Positions 53,665 to 61,951 of a DNA stretch of 64,000 nucleotides are shown here, in pieces. The DNA comes from Streptomyces sp. DvalAA-43. Lineage in GTDB: Bacteria > Actinomycetota > Actinomycetes > Streptomycetales > Streptomycetaceae. Location of the stretch: the NCBI RefSeq assembly GCF_900091725.1, contig NZ_FMBW01000063.1, forward strand, positions 124,001 through 188,000. Direction: 5' to 3'. Position 1 is the first letter of the stretch. Each line of letters begins with the position of its first letter. The position numbers and the translations under genes were made by a program. The notes below the pieces were generated by a model. The model made no database searches. It was not told the origin of the DNA and saw nothing but the letters and a program-made list of their open reading frames with translations.

Positions 53665-54267
53665 TTACTTCCGGTCGAGCTTGTGCGAAGCCTCCCAGTG
53701 CCCGTTCTTGAGGATCTTGTCGTAGTAGGAGTTCGGGAGCTTGTTGGTCGCGCTCGGCAGGCGCTTGTCGTTGCGGAGGATCCTGCTGTAGCCCTTGAAG
53801 ACGGCCATGGACATGTGCAGACAGTTGTTCGTGTGGCCGTTGTATCCGCGGTTGCGGACTGTGGTGTACCAGGACTGCGCGGTCTTCAGGTCGCCGTCCG
53901 CGGTGTTGATGCAGCGGTAGCGGGTGTAGTACTGCTTCTTGGTACCGGGGAAGTTCACCTTGGTGAACGTGGCGCGGGCCTGCTCCCATGTGCCGCCGCG
54001 GATCCAGCCGGCCTTCGGCCCGTTGACCGTGCTGCCGAAGGACCCGTAGATCCAGTGGTTGCTCCTGGCGCGGTCCTTCACGATGAAGGCCGCGTGCCCG
54101 ATGTTCATGTTCTCCACCACCCCGTCGGGGGCGTTCACCATGCAGACCCGGCCGAGGGCGGCGGCTTCGGCAGGCGCGGGGCCGGCTACGACCCCGCCCG
54201 CAAGCAGCGCGACCGAGGCGGAGCTCGCCACGGCGGCCCGCTTGAGATTCTCGTGAAGATTCGTCAT
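53665..54267 (-). CDS. Secreted LRAT/NlpC-P60-like protein
   Basis: 200 residues from the ATG at 54267; GAGGGG lies upstream. The signal peptide covers 1-36 (AAVASSASVALLAGGVVAGP, APAEAAA). The mature part has a strand with His (NIGHAAFIVKD, H58) and later NGHTNNCLHMSM with C149 at the start of a helix. That His-before-Cys order is the circularly permuted papain fold of LRAT/YiiX-type amidases. It would act outside the cell on an amide or thioester bond. Activity is inference. It is divergent from a membrane HTH protein, 154 bp apart. Confidence 0.75.
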   Translation of the reverse strand: MTNLHENLKRAAVASSASVALLAGGVVAGPAPAEAAALGRVCMVNAPDGVVENMNIGHAAFIVKDRARSNHWIYGSFGSTVNGPKAGWIRGGTWEQARATFTKVNFPGTKKQYYTRYRCINTADGDLKTAQSWYTTVRNRGYNGHTNNCLHMSMAVFKGYSRILRNDKRLPSATNKLPNSYYDKILKNGHWEASHKLDRK

Positions 54268-54421
54268 CAGGTGTCCCCTCTGTGATCGGCCCTCCGGGTC
54301 ACCCGGTCGGTGACCTGCTGGAAGGGCCGTTGACCGCAGATTGGCCAGAGGCTTGATGACCCGCCACACTCTGGCTTCCCGGTCATCAACCGGTCATCAA
54401 AGACTCCACGAAGGAGCCCAT

Positions 54422-55522
54422 ATGAGTGGTCGACAAGGGCGGCAGGAAAGCTCCATCGATCCGACGCACGGCCCCCAGGCGCTCTTCGCCCAGCAGTTGC
54501 GCGACCTCAGGAAGACCTGCGGATCGCCCACCTACCGGGAACTCGCCTCCTGGACCCGGAAGATCGGGACGCCCTACTCCGACACGACGCTCTCCAGCGC
54601 CGCCCGCAGGCACGAGTTGCCGTCGTGGGATGTGACGTCCGCGTTCGTCAGCGCCTGCCTCTCCTACGCGAAGACGAGCGGCGAGCAGATCGAAGCGGAC
54701 CTCGGTACGTGGGCGTCGCGGTGGCGGAACGCGAAGGCGGAGCTCTCCCCGGACGGCCCGTCCTCATCGCCCGGCGAGGAGAGCGCGGAGCGCACGGAGC
54801 ACGCGGAGCCCCGCCAGGAGGGCGAGGGAACGGGCGAGGTATCGGGCGAGGGAACGACGACTGCCCGGACCGGGACGCCGTCGACCGCACCCGGCACTCG
54901 GACACGGCTGCGTCCGAGCGGAAAGAAGGCGGGGTGGGCCCTCGTGGGGATCGCCGTGGTGGCTGCTGCGGTTCTCGTCGGCCGATCCATGGCTGCGCCA
55001 GAGTCCGCGACGACAGACGCCGCGCGCTCCGGTGCGACCGCCGCGCCCGGCACATCCGGCGCACCCGCGTCGCCCACCGGCGCACCAGGCCGACTTCCGT
55101 CGGCGCCGACAGCGGACGCGGATCTCGACGGCGACTACCGGTGCGCGCGGCCCCGGCTTCACGATGGCGTGTCGTGGACGCCGTGCACCTCCGTCGATGC
55201 GGCAGAACTGACCTTCATGGTGCGCTTGACCAACAGCGGACCCGATCCGGTAAGGGTCAGAACAAAACTCGGCTACATCCGCGCAACCGTTCCTCACCCC
55301 TGCCCCGGACAGTGGGGAACGGGCGCAGAGCTCACGGTGAAGCCCGGCACGAGCGTGATGAGCCCTCCGGGCACCTGCGTCGTGGACAAACAGCCCGCCT
55401 CGGCGTTTCAGGCGGTGGCCTGGGTCGGCCCGCCCCTGAAGACGGCGTGGGACTACCGCGAGATGTCGCCCACCGTCCATGTCCAGCCCGACGGACAGAC
55501 AACCGTCTGGGCTGGAGAGTAG
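54422..55522 (+). CDS. Membrane-tethered HTH protein with extracellular domain
   Basis: 366 residues from ATG 54422, with AAGGAG 7-12 nt upstream. Residues ~18-95 are the actinobacterial XRE-like HTH (FAQQLRDLRKTCGSPTYREL, YSDTTLSSAARRHELPSWDV, FVSACLSYA). A charged linker follows, then one membrane segment at ~178-197 (AGWALVGIAVVAAAVLVGRS) and a Pro/Ala/Thr linker. The extracellular beta-sandwich-like domain (~260-366) carries four Cys (YRCARPRL, WTPCTS, PHPCPGQ, GTCVVDK). This topology suggests signal transfer from the surface to DNA, like other one-component membrane regulators. Confidence 0.82.
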   Translation: MSGRQGRQESSIDPTHGPQALFAQQLRDLRKTCGSPTYRELASWTRKIGTPYSDTTLSSAARRHELPSWDVTSAFVSACLSYAKTSGEQIEADLGTWASRWRNAKAELSPDGPSSSPGEESAERTEHAEPRQEGEGTGEVSGEGTTTARTGTPSTAPGTRTRLRPSGKKAGWALVGIAVVAAAVLVGRSMAAPESATTDAARSGATAAPGTSGAPASPTGAPGRLPSAPTADADLDGDYRCARPRLHDGVSWTPCTSVDAAELTFMVRLTNSGPDPVRVRTKLGYIRATVPHPCPGQWGTGAELTVKPGTSVMSPPGTCVVDKQPASAFQAVAWVGPPLKTAWDYREMSPTVHVQPDGQTTVWAGE

Positions 55523-55695
55523 AGAACTGAAGGGCGGGAGGACTGGAGGCCCGGCGTCGTGGTCGCCGACGAGACCGGGTCACCGGCCACGAACACCGAC
55601 CGCGTACGTGGGTGGACCCGGAGCGCGAGCGGGCCCGGGACGTCGTGCGGCGCGATGCTCCGCACCCCCGGCGCGTATCGAGTACCGGTCCGGCG

Positions 55696-56388
55696 CTATC
55701 GGCCCTTGCGGGGTGCCGGGATCTTCGGCAGCAGCTCCCACAACGGCCGCCCGCCGCCGGCCCAGGTGGCAAGGGTCCGCCGGTCGGCCAGGTGCATGCG
55801 CAGTTGCCCGGCCAGGGGCGCACAGCGCGCGGAGAAGCGGCCGTTCGTGACGACCAGGACGACATCGGCACCGTAGAGCTGGCGGGCGCATCCGTTGACC
55901 CGTTGGAGGTCCGGGGTCCCGACCGCCGAGCCGTGGTCGCCGGCTTTGCGGTGCTTGCACTGAATGACCCAGGTCCGCCCCATCGGATCGGTGGCCAGCA
56001 CATCCGCACCGTTGTCCCCTGCCCCGCCGATCTGCCGGGCGTCGGTACATCCGTCGCGGCGCATCAGGTCACGCACCGCGTACTCGAAATCCCGGTGGTG
56101 CAGGGCGTCCAGCTGCGGGAGTACGTAGCGCAGGCCCTGCCGCCGGGTCCGCTCCTGCCGGAGCCGCCGTTGGCGGTGGTGCACCCACCACGCCGTGGCC
56201 GCCACCGCGACGACCCCCAGCAGGGCGAGGACCCATGGGTTCGCCGACAGCCAGGACACCAGCGCCGACAGCAGCGCGAACACGACGAGACCGCCGACCG
56301 CCAGACCGAGCAGTTGGTCGCCCTGCCGTTGCCGACGCTTGGCCGGGCGCCGTTTACGGAGGCGCGCAGGCGGGCGCCGCGCCGTCAC
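55696..56388 (-). CDS. Mrr-like restriction endonuclease-fold protein with membrane segments
   Basis: 230 residues from GTG 56388, next to GAGAGG; the longer upstream frame is Arg/Ser-rich. After a basic N-terminus, two membrane helices (~27-46 and ~51-69) are followed by an Mrr_cat nuclease domain: HRDFEYAVRDLMRRDG (~98-113), D125/D129 in GAGDNGADV, and QCK (Q143, K145). The D...QxK active site and GGAGDNGADV match type IV restriction enzymes. Membrane attachment is common in the actinobacterial subset. It may cleave incoming DNA at the membrane; no methylase or helicase partner is adjacent. Confidence 0.85.
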   Translation of the reverse strand: MTARRPPARLRKRRPAKRRQRQGDQLLGLAVGGLVVFALLSALVSWLSANPWVLALLGVVAVAATAWWVHHRQRRLRQERTRRQGLRYVLPQLDALHHRDFEYAVRDLMRRDGCTDARQIGGAGDNGADVLATDPMGRTWVIQCKHRKAGDHGSAVGTPDLQRVNGCARQLYGADVVLVVTNGRFSARCAPLAGQLRMHLADRRTLATWAGGGRPLWELLPKIPAPRKGR

Positions 56389-56740
56389 CTCTCGCCCCTG
56401 GACGAGGAGAAACGGAGGGGTTGAACGCCCACCCGCGCGTACGGCCTGATCCACGACAACTGAACTCCCCCTCGAAGTGGTCGACGATGACCGTCCATCG
56501 TGGCACCGGCCATTCGCAGCCCGTCGGCGAACGGGAACCGTAGGCCGGAAAGAAGCGGAATGGAGCGCGTATGGCCTTCCCGGCCCGACCAGTCCGGCCC
56601 ACTCCGCCCCAGTCCCGTTGTCCGACCCGGGAGGGTCCGTATCGTAGGCGCGGAAGTTGCTCGTACGCCCGGGGGTTGGGCACACGTTCGGGGGTTGGGT
56701 GCGCATCGCGGATCACACTGGGTGGGACCGGGGCTTTCCG

Positions 56741-57877
56741 GTGAAGTACCTCCTGGTTCAGGAGGACGAAGAAGGTGTGGAACGTCTCTGGGGGAGGTGC
56801 GCGGGCGCCGAAGGGCTGTTCGTCGACCCCGTTCCTCCGCCGCGGGAGGTCCTCACCCTTCGCGGATGCAGTCCCGACGGCCTCCTGAGCGATGTTCTGG
56901 CCGGGCCCCACGCCCCGTCGCGGGGCCTGGGCGACGTGTGCGTCGAGGTCTGGGACGACGAACAGCCCGTGCAGTGGTGGGCCCTTGTCGATGCGGTCGT
57001 GGTGGCCCATCAGCCTTATCCCGCCGATCCGGCACGGTACGACATCGTGCTCGGCGCCGGCGTCAGGAACGAGGAGAGCTTCTTCGGACTGCCCACCGCG
57101 CCGCGCTTCGAGCTCTTCGCGGGAACGACGACGGCTGCGGCGAGCGCAGGGCGGTGCTCCGCCGTGGACGGCCTGTTCGAGCCACGGGCGGATCCGGCCC
57201 CCGTCCCGATGGAGCTGATCGGCTGCGAGCCCGCGGAGCCCCTGCTCGCGGCGCTGCGGCGCCCGCGTCGGTGGGAGCGGGACTGGGCCCACCTTCTGGT
57301 GCTGGATCGCCATGGTGCCGTGATGACCTCGCGCACCGTGGGCCTGGCCATCACCGGAGCGCGCCCGTCCGTGCTCGGTGGCACGCTGATCGACATCACC
57401 CTGACCGATGGTGGCGACGATCGGCCGTCGTCGGCGGCCCGGCCGATCTGGGAGAAGTGGTACCAGGGCCCACCGACGAAGCCCAACATATGGGCGCCGT
57501 ACGACGCGCAGGGCAGGGCCGACTGGCTGGACCTCACCACTCGTGGCTGGCGGGTGCCCGTGCCCCGGCCGGACCGATCCGGCGGTGAGCACACTCTCGA
57601 CGGCCGGTTCGTCACGGACGTTCCCGGGCTGCACTGTGCGATCGCCGAGGCCCTGCTCGGGCCCGGCCGCTACTTCGGCCGGGAGTGGAACGCCTTCAAG
57701 GACTGCCTGGGCGGTGGATTCGGAGTGGCCCCGCCCTTCACCTTGACCTGGCACGACTCCGAGGTCGCGCGCCGCGCGCTGGCGGGCGTCGTGGAAGATC
57801 CGCAGGGCCGACTCTCCTACTTCGAGGAGATCGTCCAACTTCTCGAACAGTGCGGCGTCACGGTCGTGCTCCGGTGA
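56741..57877 (+). CDS. Barstar-domain protein (barnase inhibitor fold)
   Basis: 378 residues from GTG 56741 (VKYLLVQEDEEGVERLW); earlier in-frame starts add only poor sequence. The last ~85 residues are a barstar fold: LDGRFVTDVPGLHCAIAEAL, YFGREWNAFKDCLGGGFGVA, then YFEEIVQLLEQCGVTVVLR. The rest is an uncharacterised two-part region (ALVDAVVVAHQPYPADPARY, IWEKWYQGPPTKPNIWAPYD). Barstars neutralise barnase-type RNases; no RNase gene is adjacent, so this is either an orphan immunity protein or a regulator. Confidence 0.85.
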   Translation: MKYLLVQEDEEGVERLWGRCAGAEGLFVDPVPPPREVLTLRGCSPDGLLSDVLAGPHAPSRGLGDVCVEVWDDEQPVQWWALVDAVVVAHQPYPADPARYDIVLGAGVRNEESFFGLPTAPRFELFAGTTTAAASAGRCSAVDGLFEPRADPAPVPMELIGCEPAEPLLAALRRPRRWERDWAHLLVLDRHGAVMTSRTVGLAITGARPSVLGGTLIDITLTDGGDDRPSSAARPIWEKWYQGPPTKPNIWAPYDAQGRADWLDLTTRGWRVPVPRPDRSGGEHTLDGRFVTDVPGLHCAIAEALLGPGRYFGREWNAFKDCLGGGFGVAPPFTLTWHDSEVARRALAGVVEDPQGRLSYFEEIVQLLEQCGVTVVLR

Positions 57878-58066
57878 GCCACAGAAACCCGGATGAACAC
57901 AGCTCCGGCGCGGGCTGAACAGGCTCCGGCGCCTGCTGCTTCGGCCGTGCGCCGCGCGGAATCCGCTTCTTCTGCCTGGCCGGTCGGCCAGGAGTGGGGC
58001 CACACCCACCCCGCTGTGCGTCCAGACCCATACCGGGGCGGCCGGGCGCTTCGTAGCGTCGTAGCC

Positions 58067-58516
58067 ATGGAATCCAACACGCACCCCACGACCGAAGCAA
58101 CGTCCCACCACACCCACCAAGCCCCCGACGCCCTGCGAGCCTTCGGCATGACGATGACCAGCATCAAGGTGTACGGCGCGCTCTGCGTCATCGCCCTCCT
58201 GGCGGTCGCCGCGGTGTCGAGCAGCGGTCACACGGTGAACACGTTCATGTGGGTCCGGGCAGTCCTGCTCCCGGTGATCGCCGTGCTGATCCACCGGATG
58301 GCCACCGCCGCTTCCCGGGGATCCCGACGGGCCTTCGAGCGCGTCGGCACCCTCGCCGTGATCATGCCGATCGCGATCATCGGCGTCGACCTGATCCCCG
58401 GTGTCTGCCCGCCGTGGTACGCCGCGATGCAGACCGCCTGCATGGTGCCCCTCGTCCGCGTCGCCTTCATCACCCGAGGCTCCGCACTGCGCGCCGCCTT
58501 CCCCAAGGCACGCTGA
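58067..58516 (+). CDS. Small integral membrane protein
   Basis: 149 residues from ATG 58067. Four hydrophobic segments are visible: IKVYGALCVIALLAVAAVS, MWVRAVLLPVIAVLIHRM, VGTLAVIMPIAIIGVDLIP and a weaker AMQTACMVPLVRVAFI. The N-terminus is His/Thr-rich. The pattern is that of small uncharacterised actinobacterial membrane proteins. Function unknown. The gap to the barstar gene is 189 bp, so an operon is possible. Confidence 0.75.
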   Translation: MESNTHPTTEATSHHTHQAPDALRAFGMTMTSIKVYGALCVIALLAVAAVSSSGHTVNTFMWVRAVLLPVIAVLIHRMATAASRGSRRAFERVGTLAVIMPIAIIGVDLIPGVCPPWYAAMQTACMVPLVRVAFITRGSALRAAFPKAR

Positions 58517-58576
58517 CCGAGCGCCTCCTTCCTCCCCCGGCAGTCGGGTCGGGTCGGCCGGGTCGGCCGGGCTGTC

Positions 58577-59509
58577 CTACCTGGCCTCTGGGACAAGGAC
58601 GACCTTGCCGAGGTTGCGGCGGGACTCGATGATCTCGTGGGCGCGCGCCGCCTCGGCGAGCGGGATTTCAGCGGATACGTGGGGGCGCAGCGTGTTGTTG
58701 CGGTGGAGCTCCCACAGCTCGTCGAGCCAGCGCGCGTACACCTCGGGCTTGCCCCGGGCGATGGCCGCCATCTGGAAGCCGATGACCGAGGCGCCCCGGA
58801 CCAGCAGCTGGTACGCGTCGATCATGCCGCCGCCCGAGCTGAAGGCGACCAGACGGCCACCGGTGGCCAGGGCGCGCACCGCGGGGTCGAGGAGTGTTCC
58901 GCCGACCCCGTCGATGACGATGTCGACCGGATCGCCCCAGGATGCGTCCTCGTAGAGCACGACCTCATCGGCGCCGAGGGCACGGACGAAGTCCGCCTTG
59001 TCCGCCGTACTGACGGCCGCGACCACGCGGGACGCCCCGCCTGCCTTCGCGTACTGCAGGGCAAGGGTGCCGACCGCACTGGCCGCCGCGGTGACCAGAA
59101 CGACTTCGCCGGGGCTCGGGCGGCCGGCCTCGTAGGCGCCGCGCGCCACCAGACCGCTGCGGACCAGGGCCACGGCGTCGGTGGCGGTCGCCCGGTCGGG
59201 AATGCGGGAGGCCATCACATGGTGAACGAGGGCCAGTTCGGCATAGGCGTGGGAGAAGCAGAGACCGGTGACACGGTCACCCACCGCGAAACCGGTGACG
59301 CCTTCACCGACGGCGGCCACGGTGCCCGCCACCTCGCCGCCGAGAGGGCCCGGCTCCGCGCCCTCGCGCACCTTTCGTACGACGGGGAGCGTGACTCCGA
59401 CCGCTTCGGTGCGAACGAGCAGTTCATCCGGGCCGGGCTCCGGAGCGGGGGCCTCCTCGGTGAAGAGCACCTCGGGACCACCATTGACCTCGTAGCGGAC
59501 ACGACGCAT
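58577..59509 (-). CDS. Quinone oxidoreductase-like MDR enzyme
   Basis: 310 residues from the ATG at 59509, with GGAGGTG 5-11 nt upstream. The N-terminal GroES-like fold (NGGPEVLFTEEAPAPEPGPD) lacks zinc ligands. The Rossmann part reads VLVTAAASAVGTLALQYAKA, where AAASAVG stands for AxGGVG. It should reduce quinones or enones with NADPH. It is divergent from a MarR gene, and two matching operator-like sites lie between the two starts, so MarR control is likely. Confidence 0.9.
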   Translation of the reverse strand: MRRVRYEVNGGPEVLFTEEAPAPEPGPDELLVRTEAVGVTLPVVRKVREGAEPGPLGGEVAGTVAAVGEGVTGFAVGDRVTGLCFSHAYAELALVHHVMASRIPDRATATDAVALVRSGLVARGAYEAGRPSPGEVVLVTAAASAVGTLALQYAKAGGASRVVAAVSTADKADFVRALGADEVVLYEDASWGDPVDIVIDGVGGTLLDPAVRALATGGRLVAFSSGGGMIDAYQLLVRGASVIGFQMAAIARGKPEVYARWLDELWELHRNNTLRPHVSAEIPLAEAARAHEIIESRRNLGKVVLVPEAR

Positions 59510-59542
59510 GGACACCTCCGGGTGTGACATGAACCTCGAATT

Positions 59543-59600
59543 CATTGGGGTTCCCAACGAGTTGTCAGCGTAAGGGGAAAGCCATTGGGAAGTCCAACGA
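59543..59600. promoter_or_regulatory. Two matching operators in MDR/MarR promoter
   Basis: CATTGGGGTTCCCAACGA (59543-59560) and CATTGGGAAGTCCAACGA (59583-59600) share 14 of 18 positions and each has TTGG...CCAA symmetry. Their starts are 40 bp apart, nearly four helical turns. They are the likely binding sites of the MarR-family product. Confidence 0.8.
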
Positions 59601-59620
59601 TTTCGGGATAGCCTGCTTCC

Positions 59621-60064
59621 ATGACTCCCACCCGACGCCCGCACGCCCTGGCGCACATCCAGTCCCAGCCGAGCTGGCTGGCCGGCCGGGTGGCGGCGCG
59701 CGGCCGGAGTCTGGTCGCCGAGGCGATCGCCGAGGAGGGGCTGAAGCTTCCGCATCACGCCGTGCTCGCGGCGGTGTCCGAGTACGGGCCGGTCGCGCAG
59801 GCGGATCTGGTACGCCGGCTGGGCTTCGACGCCAAGGACGTGGTCCTCCTGCTCAACCACCTGGAGGAGGCCGGGCTGGCGGTGCGGGAACCCGATCCGC
59901 GCGACCGCCGCAAGAACGCGGTGACGGTGACGACGGCCGGCGTGCGGACCCTGGAACGGTGCGCGGAGCTGGCGGAGCGTGCCAATGCCGAGCTGTTGGC
60001 GCCGCTCAGCGCGACGGAGGGCCAGCAGTTGATGGAACTGCTGACCCGGGTGTACGAGGCGTAG
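59621..60064 (+). CDS. MarR-family regulator
   Basis: 147 residues. The winged helix is at ~45-110 (LPHHAVLAAVSEYGPVAQAD, LVRRLGFDAKDVVLLLNHLE, GLAVREPDPRDRRKNAVTVT). The DxRxxx-wing motif DPRDRRKN is typical. No SD precedes the ATG, so it may be translated from a leaderless or short-leader mRNA. It likely represses the divergent MDR gene through the paired sites. Confidence 0.9.
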   Translation: MTPTRRPHALAHIQSQPSWLAGRVAARGRSLVAEAIAEEGLKLPHHAVLAAVSEYGPVAQADLVRRLGFDAKDVVLLLNHLEEAGLAVREPDPRDRRKNAVTVTTAGVRTLERCAELAERANAELLAPLSATEGQQLMELLTRVYEA

Positions 60065-60084
60065 CGCCGCTCCGCGGCGACTCG

Positions 60085-60480
60085 TTATCCGGCGCTCGGT
60101 GCCACGGCCAATGCGTCGATCTCGACCCGGAAGTCCGGGTGAACCAGGCCGGCGACCCTCACCAAGGAGCAGGCGGGCGGGTGTTCCGCGTCCTGGTGCT
60201 CGTCCCGCACCTTGCGGAACGCGCCCAGATCGTCCAGATCGGTCAGGTAGACCGTCAGTTTGACCACGTGTTCCAGGCCGGAGCCCGCCGCCTCCAGCGC
60301 GGTGTTCAGATTCGCGTAGACCTGCCGAACCTGGGCCTCGGCGTCCTCTTTACCGACCGGATTGCCGTCGCCGTCGACCGGAACCTGCCCGGAGACGGCG
60401 ACCATCGCTCCGGTGAAGGCGACCGCGTGGCTGTAGCCGTTGACAGGCGGTGAACCGTTGGGACGTATGAAGTGCTCCAT
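60085..60480 (-). CDS. RidA-family (YjgF/UK114) protein
   Basis: 131 residues from the ATG at 60480. It matches the Rid fold: SHAVAFTGAMVAVSGQVPVD, AQVRQVYANLNTALEAAGSG, HVVKLTVYLTDLDDLGAFRK, and PPACSLVRVAGLVHPDFRVE IDALA. The Arg that orients imines in true RidA (here R in SLVRVAGL) is present. Rid proteins hydrolyse reactive enamines/imines released by PLP enzymes. It converges on MarR with 20 bp between. Confidence 0.9.
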   Translation of the reverse strand: MEHFIRPNGSPPVNGYSHAVAFTGAMVAVSGQVPVDGDGNPVGKEDAEAQVRQVYANLNTALEAAGSGLEHVVKLTVYLTDLDDLGAFRKVRDEHQDAEHPPACSLVRVAGLVHPDFRVEIDALAVAPSAG

Positions 60481-60818
60481 GGCGCCGATCATGCCACGCA
60501 CGAGAATCGGCTCCATGACGGACAGGAACTGACGCGGGTTCGTCGACGAGAGGCTCACCGCCGCGAGCGGGTACGGCGGCCACGGTGGACGCGACGCCTG
60601 ACGGCAGGACCGTCGCCCGCCTGGAGGCCTGGGGCGCCCAGGGCACCTCGCTGGACTGGAACCTGCCCAACTGGGCTCGGTCCGCACCACGTTCGAGCCC
60701 CGGCACCACCGGACGATGCCCGGCCCCACAGTGGCCGGACACCGTCGTTCACCTGCCGAAGTCGCCGTTCCCCGTGCCCCGCTCCCTGGTGGGGGGCGTG
60801 ACACGCCGACGACAGCTT
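60481..60818. other. Intergenic region, no gene found
   Basis: 338 bp. On the plus strand VDATPDGRTVARLEAWGAQG reads briefly like protein but has no start, SD or further domain. Possibly a remnant of the secreted-protein neighbourhood. Confidence 0.3.
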
Positions 60819-61304
60819 CTAGGGGTGGTAGATCTCCTGCATGGCGGTGATCTGGTTCTGTCCGTTGACGCGGTAGTAGAAGTGCGGGCTGTTGGTGAGC
60901 TTGTGGTTCACCAGCCACGTCGGGGCGACCGACTTCACGGTGGTGCTGTTGATGTCGCTGAAGACCTCGACGGAGGCGCCCGGAGCGAAGGCCAACGACC
61001 GGGCCGCTCCCAGCGGGGTGTAGACGACGTCCTCGTCGTTCTTCGTGTTCACGCTGCACGTCTCAGGGGTGACGCGCACGACCGTCCTGCCCTGGCTGTT
61101 CTTGGCGGATTCCAGCTCGAAGAAGTGCTTGTACCCCTTGGGCAGGTAGCACGGCTGCCAGGCCGTGGCGGATACGGCGGTGGTGGATACGGTCGTGGCG
61201 CTTGTCGCCTGGTTCGGGCTGGCGCCGGACGACCCGGACGCGGCCGCGAGGAGCGCGGCGGTGGAGGCGAGGACGGCGACGGCGGAGACGTAACGGTGGC
61301 TCAT
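60819..61304 (-). CDS. Secreted hypothetical protein
   Basis: 161 residues from the ATG at 61304, chosen for GAGG at the right spacing. The signal peptide spans ~1-28 (VSAVAVLASTAALLAAASGS), followed by a Thr/Ser-rich stretch. The mature domain has two Cys (WQPCYLPKGYKHFF, TPETCSVNTKND), likely a disulfide, and ends FYYRVNGQNQITAMQEIYHP. I do not recognise a family. It is exported. Confidence 0.75.
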   Translation of the reverse strand: MSHRYVSAVAVLASTAALLAAASGSSGASPNQATSATTVSTTAVSATAWQPCYLPKGYKHFFELESAKNSQGRTVVRVTPETCSVNTKNDEDVVYTPLGAARSLAFAPGASVEVFSDINSTTVKSVAPTWLVNHKLTNSPHFYYRVNGQNQITAMQEIYHP

Positions 61305-61494
61305 GAACATCCTCTGTTCCGGAGGTTGACTGACACCAAGGGAGATACCGGACAGCAGGCAGGGGTTTCACCGACCCCCGGCTGTGACCGCACGGTGACA
61401 ATCTCCACATCGTGAAGATGGTCGGCCCTGCCCAGCTCGGCCCGCGTTGGCCCGACCCGGGAGCGAGCCGCACCGGACACACCGCAGTCCCCCA

Positions 61495-61839
61495 CTACGG
61501 CTTGCGGTCCGGTGCTGGTTCGGGCAGTCCCGCGTACCAGCCCTGGACGGCCAGCCAGAATCCGGCCAGCACCATGGCAACGAGCGCGGCGCGTACCACG
61601 TACCCGGCCATGGACGGCCCGATCATCCAACGCCGGGGCAGCAACCACGCCGCCAGAGCGACGACCACCCCGATGAGAACCGTCAGGGGAAGCTCCGCGT
61701 ACAGCACGCTCCAGTCCGGGCCTGCCTCGAATCCGGCGCGCGCCCGGAGTTCGGCATCCGCTGCCCATCCCAGCAACCCTACGGACCCACCGGCCAGGAC
61801 CACCCCGGTGCCGCTCAGTGCTTCAACGCGTTCTCTCAT
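61495..61839 (-). CDS. Small membrane protein
   Basis: 114 residues from the ATG at 61839 (MRERVEALSGTGVVLAGGSV). Three membrane helices: VVLAGGSVGLLGWAADAEL (short), LPLTVLIGVVVALAAWLLP and VVRAALVAMVLAGFWLAVQG. Positively charged loop PRRW lies between helices 2 and 3. Uncharacterised; topology only. Confidence 0.7.
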   Translation of the reverse strand: MRERVEALSGTGVVLAGGSVGLLGWAADAELRARAGFEAGPDWSVLYAELPLTVLIGVVVALAAWLLPRRWMIGPSMAGYVVRAALVAMVLAGFWLAVQGWYAGLPEPAPDRKP

Positions 61840-61951
61840 GATCACTGGAGACGCCGACTGCCCCGTGCAAGTTCCCGGAAAGCCGCAGCCACCGGGATCA
61901 CGGCAGTGAATCTCTGTTGCCCGGGTACGGGCACACAGCGACAATCCCTGT

